A DNA stretch of 64,000 nt from Xanthoparmelia taractica (GCA_033085395.1 JANQBS010000059.1:62001-126000); one strand, 5' to 3'; positions 52,797 through 64,000 are shown, counted from the stretch's first letter. A program made the numbers and translations. The notes: generated from the sequence alone by a model not told the origin.

Positions 52797-55700
52797 TCAC
52801 TTCCCCTCACTCCCACCCACCTCCTCCTCCTCCAACCTCCTCACCGTCATCGTGTTAGCAAACAAATTCAACAACGGAACATCCCTCCCAAAACTCGCAA
52901 ACAGCCAATTCCTCAGCTCGGCCGCAATCATGCTATCGATGCCATACTGATTGATCGCCGTCCCCTCATCCACTTCATCCAGCGGCACATACAACAACCT
53001 TGACACCTTCGTCCTGATCCTATCCGCGGTGCTCCCGCCCTCGCTCTCCTCCTGTCCACCGGCCCCCGCGTTGGCGGCAGAAGATAGGAGGCGCGTGCTT
53101 TGAAGGTTGGCGAAGCGGGGGTCGCGCGACCAGACCATGTCTTGCAGAGGGTGTTTCTTGTCCACCTCTTCGAGGCCGGCGGGCTCGATGCCGACAAGGA
53201 GGTGCCCGTGGGTACAGGGGTCATAAATGGAGGAGGGTGGGAGGGGAGGAGGGACGCAGAGGGCCGCTTTGCAGTATTGGAGGAATTCGGCCTCGGTGGT
53301 GCTGTATGAGCCGTTGCGGATCATGGCTTGTTAGTAGCTTTGGAACTCAGGTTAGACTGCTGTAGAGAATTGTCTCTCTAGGGAAAAACATTGGAGAAAC
53401 GGGGTGGAGGAGATGACTTACTCGGGCATGTAGCTGACGATACCAACGTCAAGGATTTGGCTGAGGGCTAGAGAAGTCGCCGGCAGTTTCTGCGATTGCC
53501 GATAACGCGCGAAAGCGTCCATGAAGGCACTCGAGGCCAGGTAATTGCACTGTGTTACAGTACCGAACATGACGGTCCAAGATGACCACATTTCGAAGAA
53601 GTCGAGTGGTGTGTCTTTGAGGGCTTCGTGAAGGTTGAGCGTGCCAATAACACGAGGTTTTAGAGTCGGATGAAACTTCTCGAGGGTCATCGACTCGAAC
53701 AGCCCATCCTGGAGACAAAAGTCAATCTGTATTCCCGTGTTCGCAGGGTGTAGGTGAGGAAATCGTACATTGAGAGTGAGCGCGCTCTGGATGAAGCCTC
53801 TGATTGGTCGATCACTGGCGGCTACAGCTAGCTTGACGTCGTGCAAAGACAGGACGTCGCCTCCTTGTACCTTCACGTCAACACCTTGGGAACAGAGGCC
53901 ATCAAGAAACAGTTGAGCTTCTGCCTTTGCAGCACCGGTTCGTGAGAGGTAAATCAGTCTCCGAGCGCCTCTTTGAATAGCCCATTTGCTGAAGGAGCGT
54001 CCGAGGCTACCCAAGCAGCCTACTAAGAGGTAGCTGGCTTCGGGATCGAAAGTCGCAGTAAACGGGCTTTGACGGAACTAGCCGAAGGTTAGTAATAGGC
54101 TTAAAAGATGACTGGAAGGGTGTCAATAATGTTCCGCGTACTTGAATCCCTGGATTAGAGTTGTGATCGTAGCTAATCCCAATATTTCCGATGTGTGTCG
54201 CTATCCCGAAGGACATTAGAGCTTTGTCAATCTCAGAAACGTGGTAGGTGGTATATGGAAGAGGTTTGATCAGGCCCTGGCATTTGAGATGGTCAATCTC
54301 TGACATCAGGCTGTTAACAAGTCAGTATGGGCTTGGGTACGAAAGACGGGTCATTCACCTGCTGATTATATCGGGACGGGTATTACTCATAACTTCTAGG
54401 TCAAAGGATGTGAAAAATCTAAGTGTAATCTGCTATTATCTAGAATCTCCGTTCTTCCAATATCAACGAAGCGACCGCAACTTGCGATGCACCGCCAATA
54501 GTTGTGCATCAACCGCCATCTGGCAGAGCATAGGATGACATCGATACCTCGACCAGCCGTGTGGTCCATGAGCGCCTTAGCAGAGAAAGAGCTTCGAGAG
54601 TCAAATACGCGGTCCTCTACGATGCCGAGGCCCATACTGAGCAGCTCTTTCTTCTTCTCGGGTGTGCCAACAGTGACGTAAATTTATGCGCCGCACATGC
54701 GAGAAATTTGAATAGCAGCTAAACCCACAGCACCAGTCGCAGACTGGATCAAAACGGTTTCACCACGATCCAATCGCCCCAGATTCACGAGGCCGTAGAT
54801 GGCTGTGCAGAAAGCCAAGGGTATAGTTGCGACCGCCTCGAACGTATCCTCTGGCTGTAGCTTCTGACAGAATGAAGCTTTGTCTCGAACAAAGTTGCCG
54901 AACTTTGCAAATGACTGGCAGTAGACTCGATCTCCGGGCTTGAGGTTCGACACTGAGGCGCCTACTTTTGTGATAATACCAGCGCATTCGTCGCTAAAGG
55001 TATCGGAATGGTGTCGACCAGTGAGTACAGCGATGTCTTTGTTATTGATGCCAGCCGCCACTACCTCGACCTCTACTCGATCGTCGGCGATTGTATGATC
55101 GAAAGCGTGGTCCGCTTTGAAGTAGAGTGTGCTTAGAAAGCCTGGCTTATCGATGCTCAGCTGAACAGGAGGCGAGCTTAATGACTTTAGCGCCGTCTCT
55201 TGCGTTGAGATTTGTTGGTCTGCTTTGGCCCTGGACTAGTCGTTAAGCGTGTCATCTGCCATGAGTCTACTGATGTATGTGATACTGTCCTTTCTTCTAA
55301 ACTCAGTGTCATTATCTTTATTAGATGGATCGGCAATTCTCTGCTCGAATCGGGACAGCAATGCAAAGCCACAGGGTTCTAGAAGGCGATCTGAATCGAG
55401 AACGCTGAATCTCAGTTGTTGGACTTTCGGTTTTGAGACCACGCGGAATATCAGAGACCATGGCGAATAGAGGCTGCCTTCCTCGCATGAGACTTCCATT
55501 CGTAATCCAGAGAGGGGAGCGAGCGCATTTCAGGCACGTCTGAAGTCCGTCCCATTCAGCGGAAAAGATGTCGAGGAAGAGAGGTCTCTCAAGCTCGACG
55601 ACAAAGAGGAAGCGGTCGTAGCGAATGTTTTCGATGTCTTCCAAAGTTACCATATCAACAGAGGAACTTTTGACTTTGAGGTGCTCTTTGTATGCCATGA

Positions 55701-57180
55701 GAAATGGGCTTGGCGCTCCACGATAGACCTTGGGAATCGTTAGCATAGGTTTTCTTGTTTTTCGATAATGCGTTTAGTTTCAGCATGAGCAACTAATACT
55801 AGTACATGAAGCCAACCGACTCGAATTCAACGTCTCATTTCGAATAGTCGTACACGTGAACCTTGGCCAATACAGTCGATAATAAATTGCACATAGATGC
55901 GCTGCATCATGATGCAAAACTAAGACTTACCAAAGTCAATGCTGAGGGCTCAGCGACCTGGGACATAGGCATTGATATATGCTGCTCAACAGCGGTCGCG
56001 CAGATTACTGTAGTAGACACATTGCTCCCGGCGTAATCGTCCAAATGGAAGTCCAGAACCGCTGAATCCAGCTTGTCGTAAGACCGAGCGCTACATCTCT
56101 TTACTGAGGAAGGGACCATCAAATCGTGGAAAGTCCTTGTTAAGATCGCCCTTCCAGAAGTCCGAAAAAGTGCCATAAGCAAGGCCAGCTCCCAACTGCG
56201 ACTGGGTAATCTCCAGTAGGACCATCTTCTCTCCAGGCTTGAGTGCACTCCTGAGGGTCTGCAGCGCGCCTTTGATGTCAGAAGTGGCGTGAATGACGTT
56301 GGAAGCTACTACAAGATCTTACTCGGGCTCATATCCTTGGCTCGGCGCAGGTTTCTCCAGGTCAAAAGCCCCGAAGGTCATGCCTCTATACTGGGAAAAT
56401 TTGTCCTCTGCCCCAGCCAAGAACGACGCTGTGGTATCAGTATATCTATGTTCGACATACTTCCGCCATGGACTGTGGCCTTGCAATGCTGAAAGAATCT
56501 CTTTGGTCGCACTTCCGGTGCCAGCTCTAATTTCCAAGATTTGAGGACCGACTTCTGATGAGAGAGTAGGTCCAGAAGTGCTCCTAGTCTCTTTGTCTCT
56601 TCCCGGTAGAGCTGGCCATATTCATAATTGGCCAGAAGCAGATTGTCTTGGAGAGCGACCTGAATGCCAGTCTTCTCGCCATTATAAATTGCTGGTAGGT
56701 TGTTATACAAATGACAAATTAGGCGGGATTCGGAAGACCTAGGATTTCAAAAAGCTGAAAGATGAGCTATTTCATGGGCACGCTGTTCTTCGCTGTATTG
56801 GAAGATCTGCCTTGCCGGCGACGATGGGTCCAGTTCTGCTGGGGACAATTTCTGTGCTGTCCAATCTAAAAGCCGCTGCAGGTGAGGAACCTAGAAATTG
56901 TAAGCATCCACGCCCTTCCAATCCCAAAGGTCCACTTAGCCAGCCCATCGCCTATCAGCGTGCGAGTTGCTCAAAGGGCGGAAATGTGCTCAGCCTCGCT
57001 TGCCGACGTTGAGGTCTCGATACCCAAAGGGACGGAATTGTGCTGTAATACGGCAAGTGAAGTATCTGGCCTTTACGGATGATGTCCGCACAACAATTGA
57101 AAACGCAAGATGTGTCTGAGGCTCAAGAATTCGATTTTTAGACTGCGGAAGAGGAGGCCTGAGGTGTCAAGCAGGCGCAC
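52797..57180 (-). pseudogene. Relict highly reducing polyketide synthase (MT-ER-KR-ACP remains)
   Basis: Reading the minus strand from 57180 down, the remains are: a linker (LDWTAQKLSPAELDPSS), a C-methyltransferase (LEIRAGTGSATKEIL; then VVASNVIHATSDIKGAL), a reduced inter-domain region, an enoylreductase (FSDECAGIITKVG; LIQSATGAVGLAAIQI; VILCSARWRLMH), a ketoreductase (LLVGCLGSLGRSFSKW; NYLASSAFMDAFARYR) and a carrier domain with an intact attachment Ser (NQYGIDSMIAAELRNW). In-frame stops occur at 56320-56322, 56091-56093, 54684-54686 and 53331-53333. Frame breaks occur near 56060 (after AGFSG) and near 54410 (after SRLHLD). No KS or AT domain is present 5' of this. It cannot make a functional synthase. 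Its 5' side stops ~110 bp from the terpene synthase 3' end. Confidence 0.85.
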
Positions 57181-57289
57181 ATGAGGAACGTTTGATGGAA
57201 AAAATAGAGGTTAGTGACTGATAAGGCTGGTGTTCACAGAGTTATCGCCTCCAGGCATAGAAAATTTTCGCCCCAATCCAATGCCAATT

Positions 57290-58924
57290 CTATGTTGCTG
57301 TTGCTGCTTTTGAAACTGGGAGAGTGATGGTACGAGATTTCCTGACATTACCGTTGTTTCCACTCCAATATCTTTCTGCTCGAAAACTATAATAATCACT
57401 ACAGTCAGCTCTGTTGGTGGGAAAGGATAGGAGGAATGAACAAAGGATAATCATTTTCCCGCTCCTATTTCCACGAAAGAAAGGGACTAACCTCCAGTTG
57501 AGGTTCGCAAGTGCAACGTTCTGTACAGAATTGATATGCAGTTGCACCTGGCTGTCAATTTCCTCCCCCCATGTCGGGAGCTCTGTAAGAGCAAGATACC
57601 ACTCTCGATAGCGGCTCTTCAACAGCTCGCCAGCACAATCGAAAGATGATTGAAGGCTCTTTCCTTGGAGTTGATAGACTGAGATGATATTGTGGCTTTC
57701 TCCAAGAGCCTGAAAGAAACAAATTATCAGCCATGATCGTCACGGGTGACACAGATAGCATTTGACCTTTTCTTTCGCGTAAGATACAATATCGTTTTGT
57801 CTAAGCAATTAGCAGAAGTCTAAAATCGTGGGCTATGTAGAAGTCTTACATCAAAACAATATCTGTAGCAATTCTCTGCATCTTTTGAATCACTGGGTGT
57901 TCCATCACCTCAGCTGGTACTTCGAGCCCATGGGCATACCTAAATGTCGTCAGAGTAAACCATACCCGAACTGAGAAGAAATGGCTGACTCAATTAGTGC
58001 GTATATGGGTGTCGTAGCGATCGAGTCACGCCGCAAAACTAGCAGCTCCTCCACAGTCGAAGTCAAGCCAGCAGTTGATTGCAGATGCACCTGCTGCATG
58101 ATTGCCTCGCAATAAGCCGTCATCGATGTAGCAAATCGAGTTTGTACGCCTATGCACATGGTTAAATCGGTGGGTTTGAATAGTAGGATAGTAGTTGCCT
58201 TTAGAGGAAGCCTACTATACTTGTCAGCGTTGTATAACAACGTAGACGCGTTGACACTGACATGACATATGCGAAGCCAGATTGATCTGAACGCAATCAA
58301 AAGAGGATGCTCCGGTTCATATTTTTCGTCGCTCATGACAGAGACAAGCCCCTCAATCATTTTCCGCGCCTCTTCGGAGTTGGTCTTTAAATAGCCATTA
58401 TCAAAGGCTGTTCTGAAGGTTAGTCCATGGGTTTGATGATATTCGAATCCCTGGAATTATGGAGACTTGCCATCATCAAAAGGAAAAACCTGAGCTCCAC
58501 AATCAGCTTGAGCTGAATCATCGTCTCTTCCCACTACCAGACTTACCCAGTTTCCCCAATCACATAACGTGCGCAGTGCCTCTGCACTTGCATCTGGTAA
58601 TACAACGGCGCAGAAATATGAGAAGTCTGTCCGATGTACGAAATTGGAGATTCGAGCATTAAACCTCTCGTGTCTGCTCACGTTAGATTCCTATTCAGCG
58701 ATAAAGCGTCCCGACACAGACTTTGACAGCCATGCTTCTGACTCCCGCCTGGTATCATCATAGTGTGGATTCACGCGGGGACTCTGAGCCAGGAACAAAA
58801 GAAACATTTCAGGAAGGACGACTTGTGCCATCGCATCCTGCTCCGGAGTGTGTTCCATTGAGCCCTCAGGACGGACGACCTGTACCACAGCATCCTGTAC
58901 CACAGTGTCTCCCATTGAACCCAT
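57290..58924 (-). CDS. Class I terpene synthase (sesquiterpene-cyclase type)
   Basis: Nine exons: 58924-58722, 58673-58547, 58489-58471 (19 nt), 58407-58267, 58149-57990, 57939-57850, 57800-57767 (34 nt), 57709-57492 and 57386-57290. They sum to 1089 nt, or 362 residues, exactly in phase. The metal-binding motif DDAFD lies at residues ~115-119 in WVFPFDDAFDNG. The NSE triad is NDIVSYAKE (N249, S253, E257). RAERYW near 333-338 is the C-terminal RY motif. DWGNWVF and CEAIMQQVHLQ are also family-typical. Class I cyclases ionise a prenyl diphosphate such as farnesyl diphosphate. The intron inside DDAFD has a GC donor (GCAAGT). The first 38 residues are a 19-residue tandem duplication, so the true start may be Met 4 of the second unit. 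Confidence 0.87.
58810..58923. repeat. 57-bp in-frame tandem duplication at the terpene synthase N-terminus
   Basis: Units 58810-58866 and 58867-58923 align along their length (GGACGAC, CATCCTG, CATTGA landmarks). On the coding strand they give two related 19-residue segments, QDAVVQVVRP and QDAMAQVVLP at their ends. Confidence 0.75.
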
Positions 58925-59943
58925 GCTAATGACTTGTTCTTCCGTAGATAAAATTCTCTTCAGTCATCTACATTGATTGAGAAACGGAATCCTGGTAGTA
59001 GGCAGCTCTAAATACTTAAAGCTGAGAGAAAATCGGGTTCAATATGACGAGATATGACATACTTTTTCTTGTTTCTTTTGATAAGGGTACAACTTCCGTG
59101 GCCTACTGGCCGGACCAGTAATCTATCCATTTTTATCCTTTAATATGTATATTCAGCTTTTGGTTTGTATGGTGGTTTTATTTCTGCCGTGCTCTTGCAA
59201 CGCAGTGGGGTGGCAATCATATCAGATATCGACAAAAGATCTCTAACGTCCGCCAATACCTGCCTCTATTAGCAAGATCAAGTTGGGTGGCTGGCTGAAA
59301 GTAAAGAAGGTTAAAGTATGTAGAACAATAAACATCTCCGAAGGCTTCCCGAGCCGATCAATATGCAAGTCTTCTTAAGCGAAACGGGAGAAGAGGTTAG
59401 CGTTGGATTCGGACCACCGAAGTAACTAGGCGATCGGTTCGGGGACTTCTACAGGGTCAGGGGTGAAGGGAGTCGGGCCTGTTCCGATCCGAAGTTAGCC
59501 TGATACTGTTGCTTTTCCTCTTATGTGCCGAAGCCGTCCTCGCAGACGTTTTTAGCGGGCTGTGGGGGATCAGCACCTGGGATGGTACTAATGGCCCTTC
59601 CACCATGGGAGCTGCCTTCGGCCGGCACAAAGTCATCCCTAACACAACTTATGTCCATGTTATAGATAACAACATACTAATCTCTATTAAGGATATGCAA
59701 GATTGGTAGGCTGGTAGGAAGTAGTAGCGTCCTAAACTTTGTCACGATTGACACATCTTCGGACTCTGATGGGGATTTCACAAGGTATGGTAGGTTTGAT
59801 GCTGTTGTTTGCAAGGCTATGCAATTGTTGTATTGGAGAGTTTCCCGAGAAGTTACATCATTCTGACATAATGTGACATCGGATGCCTTATCCGATGTGG
59901 CAAATATCTGATTCTATTCCTAATCTCACTTCATTATCTCTCG
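58925..59943. other. Intergenic region
   Basis: Divergent 5' regions of the terpene synthase and the hydrolase. A 66-codon frame at 59509-59709 (+) with a hydrophobic start is not supported by other features. Confidence 0.45.
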
Positions 59944-60918
59944 ATGCGCATCTTGCGTACTTTAGCGAGCAGCATCATATCCAGGATCGCAGCGGACGTC
60001 TCAAGCATCCAATCTTGCACCATGTCCAGCCCAAAGACCTCACTCTCAACCTCTCGTCCCCCATCCACTCCCCCAACTAATTTGTCCACTTACGAAAACC
60101 AAAAGCTGTCTCACCCTCCGAATATCCAAGTCCTCGAGGAAATCAAGAAGCAAATATGCAAAGTCAAGGCCCTCTCCATCAAAGTCAACGACGAGCTCTA
60201 CGGTACGGTCCCCGCCTTCCTCCACATCCCACAAAACTACCAGCGTCAGCAAGTTGAAGGTCGAGAAAAAACCGCCGCTATCCTGCTGTCTGGTGCGGGC
60301 GGAGGCGTGGTTGGCCCTTCTTCAATGTACCTGTCAATCGCAGATAAACTGGCGAGCATGAACAACGGCATACCAGTGATGCGCCTCGACTACCGCCACC
60401 CAGCAAGGAACAAGTACTGCGTCGCCGACGTGCGGGCCGCGATGAAGTATCTCGAAAATGGCTACGCTCTCACGCGGTTCGTGCTCGTGGGTTGGTCCTT
60501 TGGCGGCGCACCCGTCTTCACGCTCGGCGGCAGCGACGAGCGAGTCGTCGGCTGCGCGACCGTCGCTAGTCAAACGGCGGAGACTGATGGTATCAGACAC
60601 ATTTCGCCGAAACCGATTTTGCTGTTGCACGGGACGGGAGACAGAACATTGCGGTATTCGTGCTCGCAGCGTTTGTATGACGAGTACGGGGCTAAGGGGG
60701 AGAGGGAGTTGAAATTGTTCGAGGGTGATGATCATGCGTTGACGAAGAATGCGCGAGAGGCTGAGGAGATTTTGTGCGATTTCATTATGAGGTGTGCTGG
60801 GGTTGAGGTTCGGGGTGAGGAGAGGAAAGTGGTGCAGAGTGAGTTGGTGGACGATGGAGATAGGGTCGAACTTATGAAGAAGGGCGGCGATTTGAAAGGA
60901 GATGAGAGTGTTGAATGA
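59944..60918 (+). CDS. Alpha/beta-hydrolase
   Basis: A single exon of 324 residues; the conserved part begins around Met 60022 (MSSPKTS), so the first 26 residues, which look like a weak presequence (MRILRTLASSIISRIAAD), are uncertain. The fold is clear: ILLSGAGGGVVG (oxyanion region), VMRLDYRHPA, VLVGWSFGGAPVF with the nucleophile Ser near residue 184, LLLHGTGDRTL with the acid Asp, and GDDHAL with the catalytic His. It resembles small serine hydrolases (dienelactone-hydrolase/esterase type). Substrate unknown. It is the only other complete gene near the terpene synthase, 1.0 kb away and divergent. Confidence 0.88.
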   Translation: MRILRTLASSIISRIAADVSSIQSCTMSSPKTSLSTSRPPSTPPTNLSTYENQKLSHPPNIQVLEEIKKQICKVKALSIKVNDELYGTVPAFLHIPQNYQRQQVEGREKTAAILLSGAGGGVVGPSSMYLSIADKLASMNNGIPVMRLDYRHPARNKYCVADVRAAMKYLENGYALTRFVLVGWSFGGAPVFTLGGSDERVVGCATVASQTAETDGIRHISPKPILLLHGTGDRTLRYSCSQRLYDEYGAKGERELKLFEGDDHALTKNAREAEEILCDFIMRCAGVEVRGEERKVVQSELVDDGDRVELMKKGGDLKGDESVE

Positions 60919-61188
60919 CAGGCTCAAACCTTCTATCGACTCTGATTACCTTTACTTGCTTAGTATGAGTCGGTTGGTTTCGAGCTACTATACAAGGGTA
61001 AGTTGAGCTTAGCAACTTATAGTCTTGACGCGGACCAATTCTGTAGAGTGCTAGAACAGTTATAGTTTGGCTGCCTAGTAGCCACCACGATCTATACCTC
61101 GACAAGAGACTATATACGGGCAGCTTTTGGCGCTTTTACGAATATCAAGGGAACACTAGCCGCCTTAGCAGCGCTAGCAGCACTAGTA

Positions 61189-61663
61189 GACAGGTTTAGC
61201 AACTGATTCAAAAGAAATGATTCAAAGTAAAATTACGCTTAAAGGGGTAATTACCCGAGAGGGTAATTCTTCAAGACTCCGCTTAATGAGGCTTTTGAAT
61301 CACTGATTTAACTCATAAATCAGTGATTCAAAAGCTAAGTCGATCCACAAATTCAAACTCCGACGTATATTAAATTATTTATATATTCAAAGTTTTTGAT
61401 TTTTACATCATTAGAAAGCGCATAATGTATTCTATAATTTATATTATAATTATTATAAATTATCTCTTAAGGGTTAAGTAAGGAATAGATAAGTAGATAT
61501 TTTCAAGTTTTGATGTTCGTAATTTGAACGCTATCCGTAAAGAGTAATTTTCTGGAGTCGTGGCAGTGAATACGTGATCGTAAGACCATGCCATGTAACG
61601 AAAATAAGCTACTACCCGAAATAGTTTTGAATCATTCTTTTGAATCAGGCTGCCAAACCTGTC
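61189..61663. mobile_element. TA-flanked MITE (Tc1/mariner-like, non-autonomous), 475 bp
   Basis: Terminal inverted repeats match for about 40 bp: GACAGGTTTAGCAACTGATT... at the left and its near-complement ...TGCCAAACCTGTC at the right. Both ends are flanked by TA (61187-61188 and 61664-61665), the target-site duplication of Tc1/mariner transposons. It has no coding capacity. Internally it holds TTACCCGAGAGGGTAA-type and AATCACTGATTTA palindromes. Confidence 0.85.
61291..61335. repeat. Perfect 20-bp inverted repeat within the MITE
   Basis: GCTTTTGAATCACTGATTTA at 61291-61310 and its exact complement TAAATCAGTGATTCAAAAGC at 61316-61335 can form a hairpin with a 5-nt loop (ACTCA). Confidence 0.9.
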
Positions 61664-63766
61664 TAGTGACACTAGCCGCAGTGACCCAAAGGACATCTAC
61701 GGTACGCTATATGTACCACATGTAAATAACCACGGCTCAACATCTGCTGAGCGCCTCCTCCTATACTGTATGTAAAAAATGAATCAATGGGAGGGAACTA
61801 TCGTCAGCGCAACATCATCCAAGATCCAAGGCTTTTTAGGCCTCCCGAACAGCGTCCATGATTGCGACATTTGGCAGCAATTCCTTCTAAGAACCTCCTA
61901 GCCTGCCAACCGTCAGCTTCTGTTATCTATGAAGCTTCCCCTATACGTAGCGCCTTGCTAAAGCATTCCACGACCAACTGAAGATTGATACAGCAAGCGC
62001 TTGGGGGGGATCCAAAGAGCCTAATGTCAAAGTTACTCTTCGGCATCAGCTGAAAGAGCTATGCATTCAGAAAGGGCTTTTCTTGGGCCAAAGACATAGA
62101 ACCTGCACTCACTCGAATTGCGGTGATATCAACTTCAAAGGAATAGGCGGGCGGAGTCGCGGAAAGCAGAAAACTCGAGTCAGTGGCTCTCCTTTTACGG
62201 TCCGAAGCTTATGCTGAGCTAAATCTTCAGCAATCGAGTCGACCAGCGAGTCATCATCGACGCCAGGCACGTCAAACTCCGCGCGCAATGCAAATGCTTA
62301 TGATCCTGTAAGAGATGTCCAGTCATGACCGCTTCTTGTTAAGGATGATTGGTCGAAAAAGTCATTGCTTAAGAAACATGAGTATGTCCCCATTGCCATC
62401 CATACCAACGCTCTGCGTGCCTATTGTATTCTCTCTTTGCGCAAAACAGCTCGAGGTGGAATGTAAGAGCAGCTCAGTGCAATGACTCCCCGTTCTTGCC
62501 TGCTCTTTTCGCAATACTCATCCCCACGATCTACAAGTTTAACAAATGCCCCGGCAACGTTGCTCCCCAAGCACTGTTCTTTCTCGGGTGTGATAGGTTG
62601 TAGCTGATCCCCCTCGACGTCATCCCTGCGGAGTGTGCGGCATGTTCCATCTCCTCCCACGCCAAGGGTAATGTGGATCTCAAGCTTTACAAAATCCGGC
62701 TCGACTCGTCTTAGCGGTGTAGGTTTATCGGTAAAGTATATACTGCGGTTGAAGTTCATATGATGCAGCCTCCGGACCTTGTCGTAGAACCCGATTCGAT
62801 TGTTTGGACAATCTGTTGGTGCAAGCTGGACTAGGGGATCCTGGTAAATCTCCGAAAGTGTGGATATTCGATTAGGAGAAAAGATGTCTCGACGATAGGG
62901 CGGTCGTTCTCAGCCTTTGCTTGAAAACTACCTGCTCACCACATCAGCGGGATTCATATCTTGGAGGATAGGACTACCATACCCAACATTCCGTCCGACA
63001 TGACTTGAAGTCGTAGCAACTGGTAGAAAATAAAGGTTTGCAAGTGGTCAGATGTACGACTTTAATGGCAGCAATTTACTTTACTACCAAGAGGGACCCC
63101 ATATATTCATAGGGACTGGACGAGGCTGAATAAAAATGCAGTCCAAGGACCAACTTCAGCATCCTGTACTAGCATGCATCTACTATAATATGCCTTGTAA
63201 AAGCGTGGAATGTAAGTGTGTAAATGCAACTGAAGAGTGGAATTCCGTCCTCGGTCTCTTCAACTGCATACGCTGCGGGAGTCATTAGTGGAAGATAATG
63301 GCGCCAGACGACGAAATCTAGCACACAGAGAGCGTGCCAATAGGATCTTCAACAGCAAATCTGAGTCCATTTATTTGCGGAACTATCCCACTAGTTTTCT
63401 CCAGTGGAGCAGACACTGCGGTCAAATCGCTTGCTGGGCTAATAATGCATCAGCGTGTCATTTCAATGTTGTTCCATGTAACCAGTCTCGCCGTGCTACT
63501 GCAGCAGAGGTCTTGGCCCTGGAACTAGGGTAGCAGTAGTTGCCACTCCGTCAGGGAAGCTGGGAAGAATGTTCGAGGGGTCATCCCTGGAACCCCATCC
63601 AGGGGACGGACAACTGCTGCACAAGCTAAGCAATCTCATTGACTTTCTCTCAGTACCTTCTTGGTAAGGAAGAGTACCAGGCAGTCCTAACCAAAGGTCC
63701 GTCTGACGCTCGTGTGAAGGAAGCTGATCTACTTCGTACCGTCGACGATCGGATTGTCACATCGCT

Positions 63767-63830
63767 CCCTCTCTTCGAGCTTGTACATGGTGGTTATGCC
63801 CTCTCTTCGAGCTTGTACATGGTGGTTATG
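63767..63830. repeat. 32-bp perfect tandem duplication
   Basis: Unit 63767-63798 is repeated exactly at 63799-63830. It is not a multiple of three, so it would shift any frame. Confidence 0.9.
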
Positions 63831-64000
63831 CAAAGAGGTCTCTCAAGAGATACGATTGGGTGAAACAGTTCCTCTAGGTTAGAAACAAGCTAAAGGGACT
63901 GGAGGTTGGATCTAGAGCGTTGTATGAATTAATAGCGTGCTAAAGACGCGCATATTGATATTGAGTACAATACCACGACACCGTATCGGAGCCAAGTCCT

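Larger units (their letters stand above)
60919..64000. other. Gene-poor right end
   Basis: No convincing gene. Several short frames (for example 62421-62759 minus, 112 codons; 63639-63863 plus) lack features. It holds a MITE, an inverted repeat and a tandem duplication, listed separately. Confidence 0.55.

Noticed and set aside
62421..62759. 112-codon minus-strand frame
   Set aside because: No recognised domain, no credible neighbours; kept only as a possibility in the gene-poor end.
63237..63533. Overlapping small frames that could be a permease fragment
   Set aside because: The similarity is only a weak hydrophobic pattern.

Overview
This is a window of nuclear chromosome from a filamentous ascomycete (Pezizomycotina, probably Dothideomycetes-like). 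The evidence is short GT-AG introns of about 40-260 nt with CTNAC-like branch sites, genes packed on both strands about 0.3-1.5 kb apart, and fungal-specific families: MIC60, a LYC1-type acetyltransferase, a PTH11-type rhodopsin-domain membrane protein, a PigL_N/ankyrin protein, an NRPS-like A-T-R enzyme, a fungal terpene cyclase and a relict reducing PKS. No gene names can be confirmed without a search. Exon boundaries were worked out by hand from splice signals and reading-frame phase.

Layout. 0.3-11.5 kb holds ordinary genes: an AT-hook/acidic-tail nuclear protein (-), a mitochondrial membrane protein (-), a secreted M28-type glutaminyl cyclase-like protein (+), succinate-semialdehyde dehydrogenase (+), and a 1280-residue disordered protein with a C-terminal membrane anchor (+). 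11.8-26.0 kb looks like a secondary-metabolite gene cluster: PhyH-type dioxygenase (-), class I methyltransferase (-), cellulose-synthase-like GT2 (+), NRPS-like enzyme with adenylation, carrier and thioester-reductase domains (-), isopenicillin-N-synthase-type dioxygenase (+) and a DHA1 MFS transporter (-). Two head-to-head pairs in it have shared promoter regions. 26.9-28.5 kb is transaldolase (-), followed by a repeat-rich gap with a degenerate triplicated unit and a palindromic (fold-back) element of about 710 bp with an AT-rich core. 30.3-33.9 kb holds RIB3 (+) and MIC60 (-).

35.6-52.0 kb is a mixed accessory stretch: two MFS transporters, an NmrA-like reductase, a rhodopsin-domain protein, a LaeA-like methyltransferase, a GNAT acetyltransferase, a LYC1-like acetyltransferase and a PigL_N/ankyrin protein. 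52.8-58.9 kb pairs a truncated, multiply disabled reducing PKS relict (MT-ER-KR-ACP; no KS or AT) with an apparently intact nine-exon class I terpene synthase on the same strand. An alpha/beta hydrolase follows at 60 kb. The last 3 kb has no convincing gene but carries a 475-bp TA-flanked MITE and a 32-bp tandem duplication.

The most interesting parts are the NRPS-like/GT2/dioxygenase cluster, the terpene synthase whose DDxxD motif is interrupted by a GC-AG intron next to a 19-nt exon, the neighbouring PKS relict whose stop codons all fit C-to-T change at CpA (the signature of repeat-induced point mutation), and the large fold-back element.
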